Shown: positions 7,808-16,163 of the stretch, one piece after another
Position numbering within the stretch: position 1 is the stretch's first letter
Layout: the number at the start of each line of letters is the position of its first letter
Notes under the pieces: model-generated
The model's input: the letters and a program-made list of their open reading frames with translations, nothing else
Database searches by the model: none
Told to the model about the DNA's origin: nothing
Position numbers and translations under genes: made by a program
NCBI GenBank assembly: GCA_025354525.1
Contig: JANXMS010000035.1
Coordinates: 1 to 46,179, forward strand
Reading direction: 5' to 3'
From: Acidobacteriota bacterium
Lineage (GTDB): Bacteria; Acidobacteriota; Terriglobia; Bryobacterales; Bryobacteraceae
DNA: 46,179 bases

Positions 7808-9277
7808 ATGATGGCCAATCAAGAACACTATCTGGGGTACTATCCTTCGGCCGAGCTGGTCTTCGCGCTGGTGTGCCCCATTGGCACGGACTACCATGTG
7901 GTGGCGAGAACGTTACAGAACTATCTGGAGCAGTTCGAATAAAGGGTTAATCTGATTCGAATCAGCGATCTGTTTGGGGATCTGCTGGCACGGATGGGTG
8001 AATTGTGGGTTCCTCCCGCTGGCAAAGCCGAATTGGCCCATGCAAAGATTGACGCCGGAAACAGGCTTCGGAGACGCTCGGACCACAACGATTTTTTCGC
8101 TCTCATCGCTGCGTCGTTGATAGGGAGACTTCGTGAGAGTGACGCAGGTGGTGGCCCCGAAGTGCGGAAGCCGTTGGAAAGGACGGCACACATCATTTGT
8201 ACTTTGAAGCGTCAGGAAGAGATCACGACGCTGCGCCGGATCTACGGGTCGGGGCTTTTCATCGTGGGAGTATCGGCGTCGCGCGAGGACCGGGACGGGT
8301 ACTTTCGGCAGCAAGGAATCGCCCAGAACGAGGCCCAGCGGCTGATCGAGGTGGATGCGACCGAAGCTGGGACGTTCGGTCAACAGACGCAGGACGCTTT
8401 TCACTTGGCGGATGTGTTCGTGCCGATCAAGGACTATGAGCCGCATATAGAGCGGTTTCTCGATCTGGTGTTCGGTCGCCCGACCATTACCCCGACGCCG
8501 GAAGAGCAGGCGATGTTTATGGCGTACGGGGCCTCCCTGCGTTCCGGAGACTTGTCCCGGCAAGTTGGCGCTGCGATACTCGACGAGCACAACGATCTAC
8601 TCGCCGTCGGTTGCAATGAGGTGCCGAAGTACGGAGGAGGACTCTATGAGCCGGGGGCAAAGGCGAAACGCGATATTGAGCGGGCGGAGGACTCCAACGG
8701 GATCGAGAAAGATCGGATTATCGAACGGGTATTGAAGGCGTTGGGCAGGGACGGACTGCCGCTGGAGGAGGCTCGTCGGCTGCTCAAACCAACTGGGTTG
8801 ACCGATTTAACGGAGTTTGGTCGCTCTGTGCATGCCGAGATGGAGGCTCTGCTGGCTTGTGCCCGGAGTGGGCGGAGTCCGCGCGGGGCTACTCTATTTA
8901 CAACCACTTTCCCTTGTCACAACTGCTGTCGGCACATCATCGCCGCCGGAATTCACCGGGTGATTTATATTGAGCCCTATGCAAAGAGCAAGTCCCTGGC
9001 GCTGCATGATGACGCCGTCTCGCTTGACGAGGAGGTCGTTGGGAAGTTTTTTTTCCTGCCGTTCCAAGGTATTGGGCCTCGGCGCTATTTTGATTTGTTT
9101 TCGCTGAACCTTAGCAGTGGATATCCGATCGAGCGGAAGAAGGACGGGAGACTCGTTGATTGGAAACGGCAGTCCGCACCGGCTCGATTGCAACTGCAGC
9201 CTAGCAGCTATTTGCAGCGGGAAGGCCTTGCTCTAGAAGCAGTCAAGGCACTATTATCGGAATGGAGTTCAAAATGA
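7808..9277 (+). pseudogene. Anti-phage dCTP deaminase, in-frame TAA
   Basis: One frame from ATG 7808 (or 7811) to 9277 encodes about 489 residues, interrupted only by TAA at 7940-7942. The first segment, AELVFALVCPIGTDYHVVA, and the frame after the stop, RVNLIRISDLF, form the N-terminal nucleotide-binding-like domain. The C-terminal domain has the zinc deaminase motifs SVHAEMEALL and FPCHNCCRHII. This two-domain layout is that of defence dCTP deaminases, which deplete dCTP on infection. The stop sits between QFE and RVNLIRIS, where an aromatic residue would fit. Restart at 7994 would give a protein without the N-terminal region. A small partner overlaps the stop. Confidence 0.85.
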
Positions 9278-9453
9278 GTGACGAAAAGCGACCCGGGATG
9301 CAACACCCGGAATTTTGGGCGTTTATGGAGCGGAACTCCGAATACGTGCGGCAGATGCCTGAATGGGTGAAAGGGTCTCGACTCAACGAACGAGAACCGA
9401 TTGGGGTTGAAACCCAGGCTGCGGAACGGGTGAAGACTGCAACGAAAGAATAG
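9274..9453 (+). CDS. Small protein coupled to the dCTP deaminase
   Basis: ATG at 9274 overlaps the deaminase stop as ATGA, giving a 59-residue acidic protein. It contains PEFWAFMERNSEYVRQMPEW, a Trp-rich helix-like stretch followed by VKGSRLNERE. I do not recognise a named family, although short proteins of the FW.F...N...V..WP.W type are common next to other genes in bacteria. Translational coupling suggests a functional link, perhaps regulation or immunity. It shows no lesion, no signal peptide and no membrane segment. Confidence 0.65.
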   Translation: MSDEKRPGMQHPEFWAFMERNSEYVRQMPEWVKGSRLNEREPIGVETQAAERVKTATKE

Positions 9454-9576
9454 ACACGTCGGCGCAATATTTTGCAATAGAGCGTCTGACTAGGGAAGGT
9501 CTGTCGGGCAACTATCCGGGAATTCCGGATACTTCGCTCTGCTTCGTTGTGAGCCTTGGTGCTCTTCACGCTGCTC

Positions 9577-11073
9577 TCATTCATCCGCCCCATCTGACCT
9601 TGCGCTCCGGAGAGTGTACGCGCCGATTCGCTGGCCGTGCCGCTTCCCTACCTCGATGTCGGAGCGGTAGTGGATTCCGGCGTAGAGACGGGAAATTGAT
9701 GCCTCCTCCCGGTCGGCCTCGAACGTTGCGGCCGAGGCTGGGAAAAGGTAGGAAAGTACCTCGGCGGCTGCGGCGGAGAACGTGGAGTGGCCCGAGGTGT
9801 AGGCGGGGAAGTTCGGCAGCCCAACAGAGGTGCGGATGGAAGGATCGAGCTGCGGAGGACGCGGGTTGAAGTAGGCGTACTTCGCGTCCCAACAACCTAC
9901 CGCCGCGTCGTGCATCGCCATGTTCAATAGCGCCAGCGCTCGGGCTGCGCGCACCTCGCTGAATCCCGCATCCGCTATGTGCGGGGCCGCGATGTAGTTC
10001 CAATGCCCCGGTGGCGTCGGCGTGCCAGCGCCGTCGGCCCACTTATACGCGATCGCCATCTGGCGGCGCGTCAAACGCCGCAAGGTGTCCTTCACCTCCG
10101 CAACTTCGCGGGCCATCTGCGCCGAACTCGTCGACGGGGGCGGCCTAGGCCGCTCCGCGGCGATGTCCGCAGCCGTCATGCTCCATGCCAAAACGCGCCC
10201 GAAGAGGGGAAGCATCGGCGGGCGCGGCGGAGACTCAAGGCTGAGCCAAGGAATTACCCCGCGCGCCCGCGCCTGATCCGCAAGCGATTGCCAAAGCGCG
10301 GCGTTGCCGACCGCCGCGCCCATGCCGTCCGTTCGCGCTCGCGTGATGACCAGATTCGCTACCGCCTGGCCAAGGGCGACGCCCGCGTTCAAATCGCTCG
10401 GGGTGGCGCGGCCGGCTAGCAAAGCCGATTGGCGCTGCTCGGCGGAGCGGCGCGCGATGCTCTCCACCTCAGTGGGGAAAAGCAGTTGCAGAATGGCCGC
10501 TGTGGCCCCGGCCACCACCGCGTCTTCAGACGGATACGCCGGCAGGCCCGGTGACGGCCGCAACGCCTGAACGCCGCTATCGACCGTGGCAGGGGAGGGC
10601 CGGTTGTACAGATACTTGTAGTACCAAGCGACCTTCAACGCCTCATACTGCGCTACCGCTACGTAACTGTAGGCCCGAGCCGCATAGGGAGGGTTGGCGA
10701 AGGGAAACATGGGGTCGGCGAAGGGGTTGTTCGCGTCCGGAACGGGGTAGGTGCCATCGTCGCGCGGGGCGGGCGGTAGATTGGCTTTGGCCACCATCTC
10801 CATCGTGATTTCGTTCCAGCGGAGGACGCCGCCACGGCTCCAATAGTCAACGGCCTCGCGCTCTTCGCTGGTGAGGCGCGATTGCGCCTGCTTCACGACC
10901 GTCAACTCGGCTTGGTAGGCGGCGTCGGTGACGGGGAGCGGTTCGGCTACCGGCACCTGCGTGGGAGAGTTCAAGACGATCATTCGCCAGAAACCGGCGG
11001 ACGGATCGTTCGAGCGGGGTTGCGCCTGGAGGGAGACTAGGGCTAGGAATAGGATCGATGAGCGAGCATTCAT
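9577..11073 (-). CDS. Secreted vanadium-haloperoxidase-like PAP2 protein
   Basis: The protein has 498 residues, starting MNARSSILFLALVSLQAQ, a short signal peptide. The C-terminal third carries the PAP2/vanadium-haloperoxidase motifs in order: YFNPRPPQLD, FPAYTSGHSTFSAAAAEVLS, then SRLYAGIHYRSDIEVGKRHG. These correspond to the R-P, SGH and SRxxxxxH motifs that bind phosphate or vanadate. Length and spacing fit VHPO-like proteins better than short PAP2 phosphatases. True haloperoxidase activity cannot be told from sequence. It is coupled to the upstream outer-membrane protein by a TAATG overlap (11071-11075), so the two probably act in the cell envelope. Confidence 0.85.
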   Translation of the reverse strand: MNARSSILFLALVSLQAQPRSNDPSAGFWRMIVLNSPTQVPVAEPLPVTDAAYQAELTVVKQAQSRLTSEEREAVDYWSRGGVLRWNEITMEMVAKANLPPAPRDDGTYPVPDANNPFADPMFPFANPPYAARAYSYVAVAQYEALKVAWYYKYLYNRPSPATVDSGVQALRPSPGLPAYPSEDAVVAGATAAILQLLFPTEVESIARRSAEQRQSALLAGRATPSDLNAGVALGQAVANLVITRARTDGMGAAVGNAALWQSLADQARARGVIPWLSLESPPRPPMLPLFGRVLAWSMTAADIAAERPRPPPSTSSAQMAREVAEVKDTLRRLTRRQMAIAYKWADGAGTPTPPGHWNYIAAPHIADAGFSEVRAARALALLNMAMHDAAVGCWDAKYAYFNPRPPQLDPSIRTSVGLPNFPAYTSGHSTFSAAAAEVLSYLFPASAATFEADREEASISRLYAGIHYRSDIEVGKRHGQRIGAYTLRSARSDGADE

Positions 11074-11999
11074 TAGTTTTTTTTGCCTCCGGGTAAATTG
11101 AAGAGAACCATCATGCCGGCGGTGACCGTGGTCGACTGGCCGACGTTTCTGCCTTTTACGACGTAGGAGAAGCCGGCCACGATCGATAGGGCCTGCTGCT
11201 TGGGGAGGGGGATTTTAGCCCAGCCGCCGACGCGCGAGAAGTTCATGCGGTTGGAGACGAACGGCATATCCTGCCGGCGGATGTCGCCGCCGCCGAGCGT
11301 TCGTTGTTCGGAGTAGGACGCCGACAGGACCATCTCTCCGCGGATGAGCCCGGCGCTGGCCGCGTAATCGAACACGCGCGGCATTTCGACCCGATCAGAA
11401 AACGTGAGGCGGCCGTTGGTATAGAAAAACGGGCGGTCGAGTTGTACTCCGTCGCGCCAAGTGTAGGAGGGCGAAAGGTTGACGAACCAACCTCGCCTGG
11501 TTCGAACGTGTCCCGTGAGGCGGGCGGAAACGCGGCGGCTCGCGAGGCCGATCGAAAGCGGTAGGAAGTCGGGCGTGTAGTTTGTCATGGGAGCCGCGCC
11601 GCTTACGACGGCGATGGCCCGAAACGAGCCTACCTTTTTCACGGGCGCTTCGAAGAACTTGTACTTGACGGCAATGGTGGCATCCTGCCAGCCGCGCATG
11701 CCGGCGAGCACGCCTTGGGTCGCTTCGGTCTGTACGTGGGGCGCATGAGCAATGACGTTGAGCTTGCTCGAGAGGCCATAGTTGGCGAAGAGCTGATGGC
11801 TTTGGGTGCGCAGGGTGCCGATGTTGCCGTTGTTACGATGGCGCGAACCTTCCCAGTAGTGGCCCCAACTGTCATGCCCGAACATGTAGCCGGCGCACAT
11901 GAGGCGTTTGCCCATCATGATGCCGTCGTCGATCGTCTGGGCGGGCGCGACGCCCAGCCAGAGCGATGCACAGAAGAGTGCGGCGAATTTTTGTTTCAT
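11073..11999 (-). CDS. Outer-membrane beta-barrel, transporter-like
   Basis: The 308-residue protein has a signal peptide (MKQKFAALFCASLWLGVAPA) and then alternating hydrophobic/polar segments rich in Tyr, Gly and Arg (SVGLASRRVSARLTGHV-like strands). It ends in GMMVLFNLPGG, a beta strand followed by a short tail. An early GYMFGHDSWGHYWEG stretch and LNVIAHAPHV resemble MetA/phenol-degradation-type porin-like proteins. It is co-transcribed with the haloperoxidase-like gene. The substrate is unknown. Confidence 0.65.
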   Translation of the reverse strand: MKQKFAALFCASLWLGVAPAQTIDDGIMMGKRLMCAGYMFGHDSWGHYWEGSRHRNNGNIGTLRTQSHQLFANYGLSSKLNVIAHAPHVQTEATQGVLAGMRGWQDATIAVKYKFFEAPVKKVGSFRAIAVVSGAAPMTNYTPDFLPLSIGLASRRVSARLTGHVRTRRGWFVNLSPSYTWRDGVQLDRPFFYTNGRLTFSDRVEMPRVFDYAASAGLIRGEMVLSASYSEQRTLGGGDIRRQDMPFVSNRMNFSRVGGWAKIPLPKQQALSIVAGFSYVVKGRNVGQSTTVTAGMMVLFNLPGGKKN

Positions 12000-12171
12000 C
12001 AGTTTGCGTGGGAATGGCCAATGAAGGCGAATGCTCCAGTGCCGATCCGGTTGGAGATTCCGGCGGGGATTGGTGAGTCGGGAACCCCTTAAGCCCGCCT
12101 TCGGGAGGGTAAAGAAGCGTGCTCGGTCCGTAGTTCTAAGGGTAGACTAAAATAGTTTGAGGGTGCTGTAC

Positions 12172-12390
12172 ATGACGACAAGAGAAGCACTCCACAACCT
12201 GATTGATGAGATGCCGGAAGAACAAACGGAAATTGCTCGGCACAGGCTGGAAGAGCTTCGGAACGCGGTCGACTCGGATGGAACCCCCATTGATGCGAAG
12301 ATTCTCGATTTGATCGACCGAGGGCTCGCGGACGTCGTGGCAGGCCACACCAAAAGCTTTTCTGACTATGAGCGCGAACGCGGACTGTGA
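12172..12390 (+). CDS. Putative type II antitoxin of a ParE/RelE pair
   Basis: The start is ATG 12172 (MTTREALHNLIDEMPEEQTE), with GAGGG 9-13 bases upstream. The 72-residue acidic product ends in a tail of the type ILDLIDRGLADVVAGHTKSF. Small size, charge and a GTGA overlap with a RelE/ParE-type frame mark it as an antitoxin. No HTH or ribbon-helix-helix is obvious. Because the toxin is truncated, this is probably an orphan. Confidence 0.65.
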   Translation: MTTREALHNLIDEMPEEQTEIARHRLEELRNAVDSDGTPIDAKILDLIDRGLADVVAGHTKSFSDYERERGL

Positions 12391-12497
12391 GCTATGAGGT
12401 GAGGTTGACGCGAGAGGCAGCGAAAATACTTGATCGCCTCGACCGGTCCACTGAACGTCGGAACAAGGAGCGGTCTTTAGGAGTAAGCAGGGAGTAA
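12387..12497 (+). pseudogene. Truncated ParE/RelE toxin
   Basis: GTG at 12387 overlaps the antitoxin TGA (GTGA). The frame reads VSYEVRLTREAAKILDRLDR and then STERRNKERS, the first strand and helix pair of ParE/RelE toxins, and ends at TAA 12495-12497 after 36 residues. Complete family members have about 85-95. The beta-sheet with the functional residues is absent, and no continuation was found in other frames before the next gene at 12517. Confidence 0.7.
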
Positions 12498-12516
12498 GCT
12501 TGGGTTGTGAACGGTT

Positions 12517-12840
12517 ATGATGCCAACCAGCGAGTACCTCGAAACTAGAAACGGCGGCAGTTATGTGGCCGGGTCCCGAATTGGCATGGATGTCGTCGCG
12601 CATGCCTTTCGAAGGAGCCGGACCGCGGAAGATATCTTTCAATCTTTCCCGTCCATCGGATCTCTGGCGAAAGTCTATGGTGTTCTAACTTTTATTCTGA
12701 AGCACCCGAAGGAAATCGAGGCCTACTTGCAGGGAGAACAGCGCTTCTACGAGGAGTTCCAGGCCAACCACCCTTTGCCCCAAGAGATGCTGGAACCATT
12801 TGAACGCGCTCGAAGCGAGAAGGCTTCGAAAGGTGTTTGA
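12517..12840 (+). CDS. DUF433 antitoxin
   Basis: The 107-residue protein contains AGSRIGMDVVAHAFRRSRTA, EDIFQSFPSIGSLAKVYGVL and then FILKHPKEIEAYL. This is the DUF433 helix-turn-helix arrangement (RI.lD.v...f..G.s.e.I...fP.l....vy..l.yyl). DUF433 proteins commonly precede DUF5615 PIN-like toxins, as here, where the stop overlaps the next start as TTGA. It looks intact and would be expected to bind DNA and the toxin. Confidence 0.85.
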   Translation: MMPTSEYLETRNGGSYVAGSRIGMDVVAHAFRRSRTAEDIFQSFPSIGSLAKVYGVLTFILKHPKEIEAYLQGEQRFYEEFQANHPLPQEMLEPFERARSEKASKGV

Positions 12841-13129
12841 AAATTAAATTCCAGGCCGACGCCAACCGCGATCCCGACATTTGGCGGGGGCTGTGTCGGC
12901 GCGAGCCAAGCGTCGATTTTCATGGCCACGTGGGTGTCATTCCGGATGGTACCTCCGGCCCCGAGTCTTGCAGTTGGCTGCCGAGGCTGGGCGAGTTCTC
13001 GTCTCCGCCGATGTTAGAACGATGCCAGTTCCTTTTGCAGAGTGCATTGAAAACCGCGGTTCGCCAGGCGTCATCATCCCGTCCTCGCGCTCGTATTCGT
13101 CGATCATGGAAGGGATTCTGCTGATATGA
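12837..13129 (+). pseudogene. DUF5615 PIN-like toxin, 1-bp frameshift
   Basis: TTG 12837 starts KIKFQADANRDPDI and LCRREPSVDF, the N-terminal beta-strand with the first acidic PIN-like residue. Near 12961 the sequence shifts by one base, after which RVLQLAAEAGRVLVSADVRT, MPVPF and SPGVIIPSSRSYSSIM continue the family to TGA at 13127-13129. Adding one base in the CCCGAGTC stretch restores a full-length protein of about 97 residues. DUF5615 proteins are putative RNases paired with DUF433. The frameshift probably abolishes activity. Confidence 0.8.
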
Positions 13130-13249
13130 CTGGATTGGACACTAGGGAAAATACGAAATGAGGCATTGTGGCTCCCCTAGGCGGGAGGCCGCAAGTGAGG
13201 AAGGATTTTCGTTATGGTGCCGCTAAAGCAACGGTCCGAGACTCTTGGA

Positions 13250-13295
13250 ACCCGACGTAAGCGACCGCTCCCTGATGGTCGCGGCTCTGTAACGT
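13250..13295 (+). repeat. PLPDGRGSV-type intergenic repeat
   Basis: The short stretch GCGACCGCTCCCTGATGGTC (13261-13280) and its flanks translate as KRPLPDGRGSVTF in one frame. Spurious mini-proteins with PLPDGRGSV are frequent in Solibacter/Bryobacter-type genomes (recollection), which points to a dispersed intergenic repeat rather than a gene. It contains a 6-bp inverted pair GCGACC/GGTCGC. It lies between two converging transcription units. Confidence 0.5.
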
Positions 13296-13355
13296 TTGGA
13301 TTTTAGTGAGTTGGACGAGCTAGGAAGCGGGGTTTTAAACTCCCGCCGCGGGCTA

Positions 13356-14207
13356 TTAGGTCGCGTTGGGGTCGGCATTCATCACGATAGAGGCCGTCAT
13401 GATCGCTTCTCCGATCCCCGTGAATGATCCGGAGATGGGCGCGGCGAGTTTGAAATCAAAGCCAGCCGCTAATGCTACGTGGGCGTTTGATACGGCTAGA
13501 CCCCGCGACGGGTCGTACCCTCGCCAGCCGGCGTTGGGGAGATAAATCTCGGCCCAGGCGTGCATGTAGGAATCTGACCGGCCCGCCGAGGCACACTCGT
13601 AACCGCTCACGAAACGAGCCGCGATTCCCATTACCCGGCAGGCGTCGCAGAAGAGAACCGCCAAGTCCCGACACGCCCCCTCGCGGAGACGGAGCGTTTC
13701 GTCCGATCGCCACGCCGGGCCGTCATGACGGGTCAACTGACGGCAAGTTGTGAATAACTCCTGATTCAACGCCGCCAGAAAACCTAACGCCTCTCCCTTC
13801 GCCGCCGCCGCTAGGCCGAGCGCGAAGTTCGTCACAGTAGGGCCGATTTGACTGGTGAGACGGTAGGCGAATAGGGACGAAGACAGGGGCTCTTGGTACC
13901 ACAAGGGGAGGCGCAGGGGCTCTTTGCTGAGAAGGAAATCGAAGGGGTTCTCGCGGAGCAGACGAACCGTGGAACGGGTGCGGATACTCAGTTCCTGGGT
14001 GGGGGCGGCGAACCAGGCGTAGTGGGCCAAGTTGCCGTCCTGATCGAGACATTCCACCGTGCCGGCTGGCTGGGGACGAATCTCCAAATTGAAAGCCAAC
14101 AGCCACTGGGTGCCGCTCATCCGGGGCTGGAGACGGATTGTGTGGGGGTCGAGGGTGACCGCGTTACTGTAGCGATAAGTGGTCCAATGATCCAGGGTGA
14201 CTCGCAT
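13356..14207 (-). CDS. Transglutaminase-like cysteine protease family protein
   Basis: The 283-residue protein has a bacterial transglutaminase N-terminal beta domain (TYRYSNAVTLDPHTIRLQPR) followed by a transglutaminase core. The catalytic Cys is in LREGACRDLAVLFCDACR, the His in YMHAWAEIYLPNAGW and the Asp in GYDPSRGLAV. ARFVSGYE between them is also a family feature. There is no signal peptide, so it is probably cytoplasmic. It starts three bases after the lysA stop, so the two are co-transcribed. Its substrate is unknown; members act as peptidases or amidases on diverse substrates. Confidence 0.9.
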   Translation of the reverse strand: MRVTLDHWTTYRYSNAVTLDPHTIRLQPRMSGTQWLLAFNLEIRPQPAGTVECLDQDGNLAHYAWFAAPTQELSIRTRSTVRLLRENPFDFLLSKEPLRLPLWYQEPLSSSLFAYRLTSQIGPTVTNFALGLAAAAKGEALGFLAALNQELFTTCRQLTRHDGPAWRSDETLRLREGACRDLAVLFCDACRVMGIAARFVSGYECASAGRSDSYMHAWAEIYLPNAGWRGYDPSRGLAVSNAHVALAAGFDFKLAAPISGSFTGIGEAIMTASIVMNADPNAT

Positions 14208-14210
14208 GGC

Positions 14211-15455
14211 TTACTCGCCGCGAATGAGATCCTCGTACGTCTCGCGGCGACGGACGACGCGCCACTGGTCACCATCGACGAGAACTTCGGCTGCGCGGGG
14301 GCGGGTGTTGTAGTTGCTGGCCAGGACGAAGCCATACGCTCCGGCCGTGGCGAGAGCGAGGAAATCGCCGGGGAGACATTGGGCCATTTCGCGGTCGTGG
14401 GCGAAGAAGTCGCCGGACTCGCAGACGGGGCCGACGACGTCGGCAAGGAACGTTCCGGGGAAGGTTTTGCGCAGGGGGACGATCTCGTGGTGGGCTTGGT
14501 AGAGCGTCGGGCGGATGAGGTCGTTCATGGCGGCGTCGACGATGACGAACTCCTTGGTCTCGGTCTTTTTGCGGTAAAGGACGCGAGTGACTAAGACGCC
14601 GGCGGGGCCGACGATGGAGCGGCCGGGTTCGGTCATCAGAGTTAGATTCTTGCCGGCGCAGCGGGCGCAGACGGCGGCTAAATGGTCGGCGACGGGGGGT
14701 TCGATTTGATCCTCTTTATACGGGACGCCTAGGCCTCCGCCGATGTCGAGGTGGGTGATGGGGACGCCGAGGGCGCGGAGACGGTCGATGAGTTGGAGGA
14801 GGGCGTCGAGGGCTTCGAGAAGGGGGTTGGTGTTGAGGAGTTGCGAGCCGATGTGGGCGCTGACTCCTTCGAGACGGAGGTTGGGGAGGGACAGGGCTCG
14901 GCTGTAGACGGCTTCGACTTCGGTGATGTCGATGCCGAATTTGTGATCGCGGAGGCCGGTGGAGATGTAGGGGTGGGTGGCGGCGTCGACGTGGGGGTTG
15001 ACGCGGAGGGCGATGCGGGCGGTTTTATTGTGGCGGGCGGCGATGGAGCTGATGAGCTGGAGTTCGGCTTCGCTTTCGCAGTTGAAGGAGTGGATGCCGG
15101 AGGAGAGGGCGTATTCGACTTCGTCGCGGGTTTTGCCGACGCCGGAGAAGACGACTTTGGCGGGGTCGCCGCCGGCTTGGAGGACGCGGAAGAGTTCGCC
15201 GCCGGAGACGATGTCAAAGCCGGCACCGGCTTCGGCGAGGAGGCGGAGGATAGAGAGGTTGGAGTTGGCTTTGACGGCGTAACAGATCTGATGGGGAACG
15301 GTGGCGAGGCCAGCTTCGTAGGCTTGGTAGCGGGTGAGGATGGCTTCCTTGGAGTAGACGTAGAGGGGGGTGCCTTCGCGGCGGGCGATGGCTTCGAGGT
15401 CGCAGCCTTCGACGTAGAGATTCTGTTGGCGGTAAGTAAAGGGAGGGAGGAGCAT
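14211..15455 (-). CDS. lysA: Diaminopimelate decarboxylase
   Basis: The 414-residue PLP enzyme of fold type III removes CO2 from meso-diaminopimelate to give lysine. The PLP lysine is in CYAVKANSNLSIL, and the order continues with HIGSQLL, LDIGGGLGVPY, TEPGRSIVGPAGVLV and the active-site CESGDFF. AGAYGFVLASNYNTRPR near the C-terminus is also conserved. It has full length and no lesion. It is the first gene of a two-gene unit with the transglutaminase-like protein, divergent from the MntA-HepT pair. Confidence 0.95.
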   Translation of the reverse strand: MLLPPFTYRQQNLYVEGCDLEAIARREGTPLYVYSKEAILTRYQAYEAGLATVPHQICYAVKANSNLSILRLLAEAGAGFDIVSGGELFRVLQAGGDPAKVVFSGVGKTRDEVEYALSSGIHSFNCESEAELQLISSIAARHNKTARIALRVNPHVDAATHPYISTGLRDHKFGIDITEVEAVYSRALSLPNLRLEGVSAHIGSQLLNTNPLLEALDALLQLIDRLRALGVPITHLDIGGGLGVPYKEDQIEPPVADHLAAVCARCAGKNLTLMTEPGRSIVGPAGVLVTRVLYRKKTETKEFVIVDAAMNDLIRPTLYQAHHEIVPLRKTFPGTFLADVVGPVCESGDFFAHDREMAQCLPGDFLALATAGAYGFVLASNYNTRPRAAEVLVDGDQWRVVRRRETYEDLIRGE

Positions 15456-15526
15456 CTGGGAAAGGGGGATGAACTTCCATGGTAGAACAGGCGTCGGGCG
15501 GGGGGTATGCTGGAAGGTGAGAGGCT

Positions 15527-15817
15527 ATGACGATTAAAGAGCTGCAAACGGTATGGAAGCCTGCGATTTTAAAAATCGCGGAGCGGCGGGGAGCCCGACG
15601 GTTGTGGGTTTTCGGATCGGTCGCGCGGGCGCAGAGCGATGGGGCGAGCGACATCGACTTCTTGGTTGAATTGGAGCCGGGGCGATCGCTGTTTGATTTG
15701 GGGGGGCTGGGGGCGGACCTGGAAGCGCTGTTGCATTCGAGAGTGGATGTAGTGACGGAGCGAGGGTTGCGGCCGATGGTGCGGGAGCGGGTGTTGGCGG
15801 AGGCGTTGCCTTTGTGA
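15527..15817 (+). CDS. MntA-type nucleotidyltransferase antitoxin
   Basis: The 96-residue minimal nucleotidyltransferase has the motif GSVARAQSDGASDIDFLVE, an exact GS-x10-DxD. In MntA/HepT systems the antitoxin transfers AMP to a tyrosine of HepT, and this catalytic motif is intact. A second acidic residue in SRVDVVTE fits the third catalytic Asp. The start is ATG 15527 with GAGAGG upstream, and the stop overlaps the partner as GTGA. Intact motifs and coupling make this the one TA pair in the window with no visible lesion. Confidence 0.9.
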   Translation: MTIKELQTVWKPAILKIAERRGARRLWVFGSVARAQSDGASDIDFLVELEPGRSLFDLGGLGADLEALLHSRVDVVTERGLRPMVRERVLAEALPL

Positions 15818-16140
15818 GGGATGATCGGCAGCGGTTATTGGACATTATGGAGGCGATCGAGCGGGTGGAGCGATACGCAAGCGAGGGGCGGGAACGTTTT
15901 GAGCGCGACGAATTGGTTCAGACTTGGGTTGTCCATCACTTGGTTATCATCGGGGAGGCCTGCCGGGCGCTTTCGAAGGAGTTTCGGACACAGAATCCGC
16001 ACGATGCCTGGGTGCAGGCAGCGGGGATGAGGAACGTGATCGTTCACGAGTATTTCGGGGTGGATGTGGAGATTGTTTGGATTGTCGTGGACCGCGATCT
16101 GCCGGTGTTGAAAGCCCGCGTGATAGAACTACTCGGCTGA
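15814..16140 (+). CDS. HepT-like HEPN toxin (DUF86)
   Basis: The GTG start at 15814 overlaps the mntA stop. The 108-residue helical HEPN protein contains RNVIVHEYFG, which matches the RNase motif Rx4HxY; the Tyr is the residue AMPylated in known pairs. Upstream LVIIGEACRALSKEF is typical of DUF86. In the family the dimer cleaves RNA when not AMPylated. The end lies 23 bp from the converging stop of the phosphatase gene. Confidence 0.9.
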   Translation: MRDDRQRLLDIMEAIERVERYASEGRERFERDELVQTWVVHHLVIIGEACRALSKEFRTQNPHDAWVQAAGMRNVIVHEYFGVDVEIVWIVVDRDLPVLKARVIELLG

Positions 16141-16163
16141 GCCGACGAGGAGCCGAAACACGG

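Noticed and set aside
14729-15547. Long Pro/Ser/Thr-rich frames antisense or out of frame to lysA and neighbours
   Set aside because: They follow from high GC and codon bias of lysA, deoC and the phosphatase; composition is extreme and no domain is visible.
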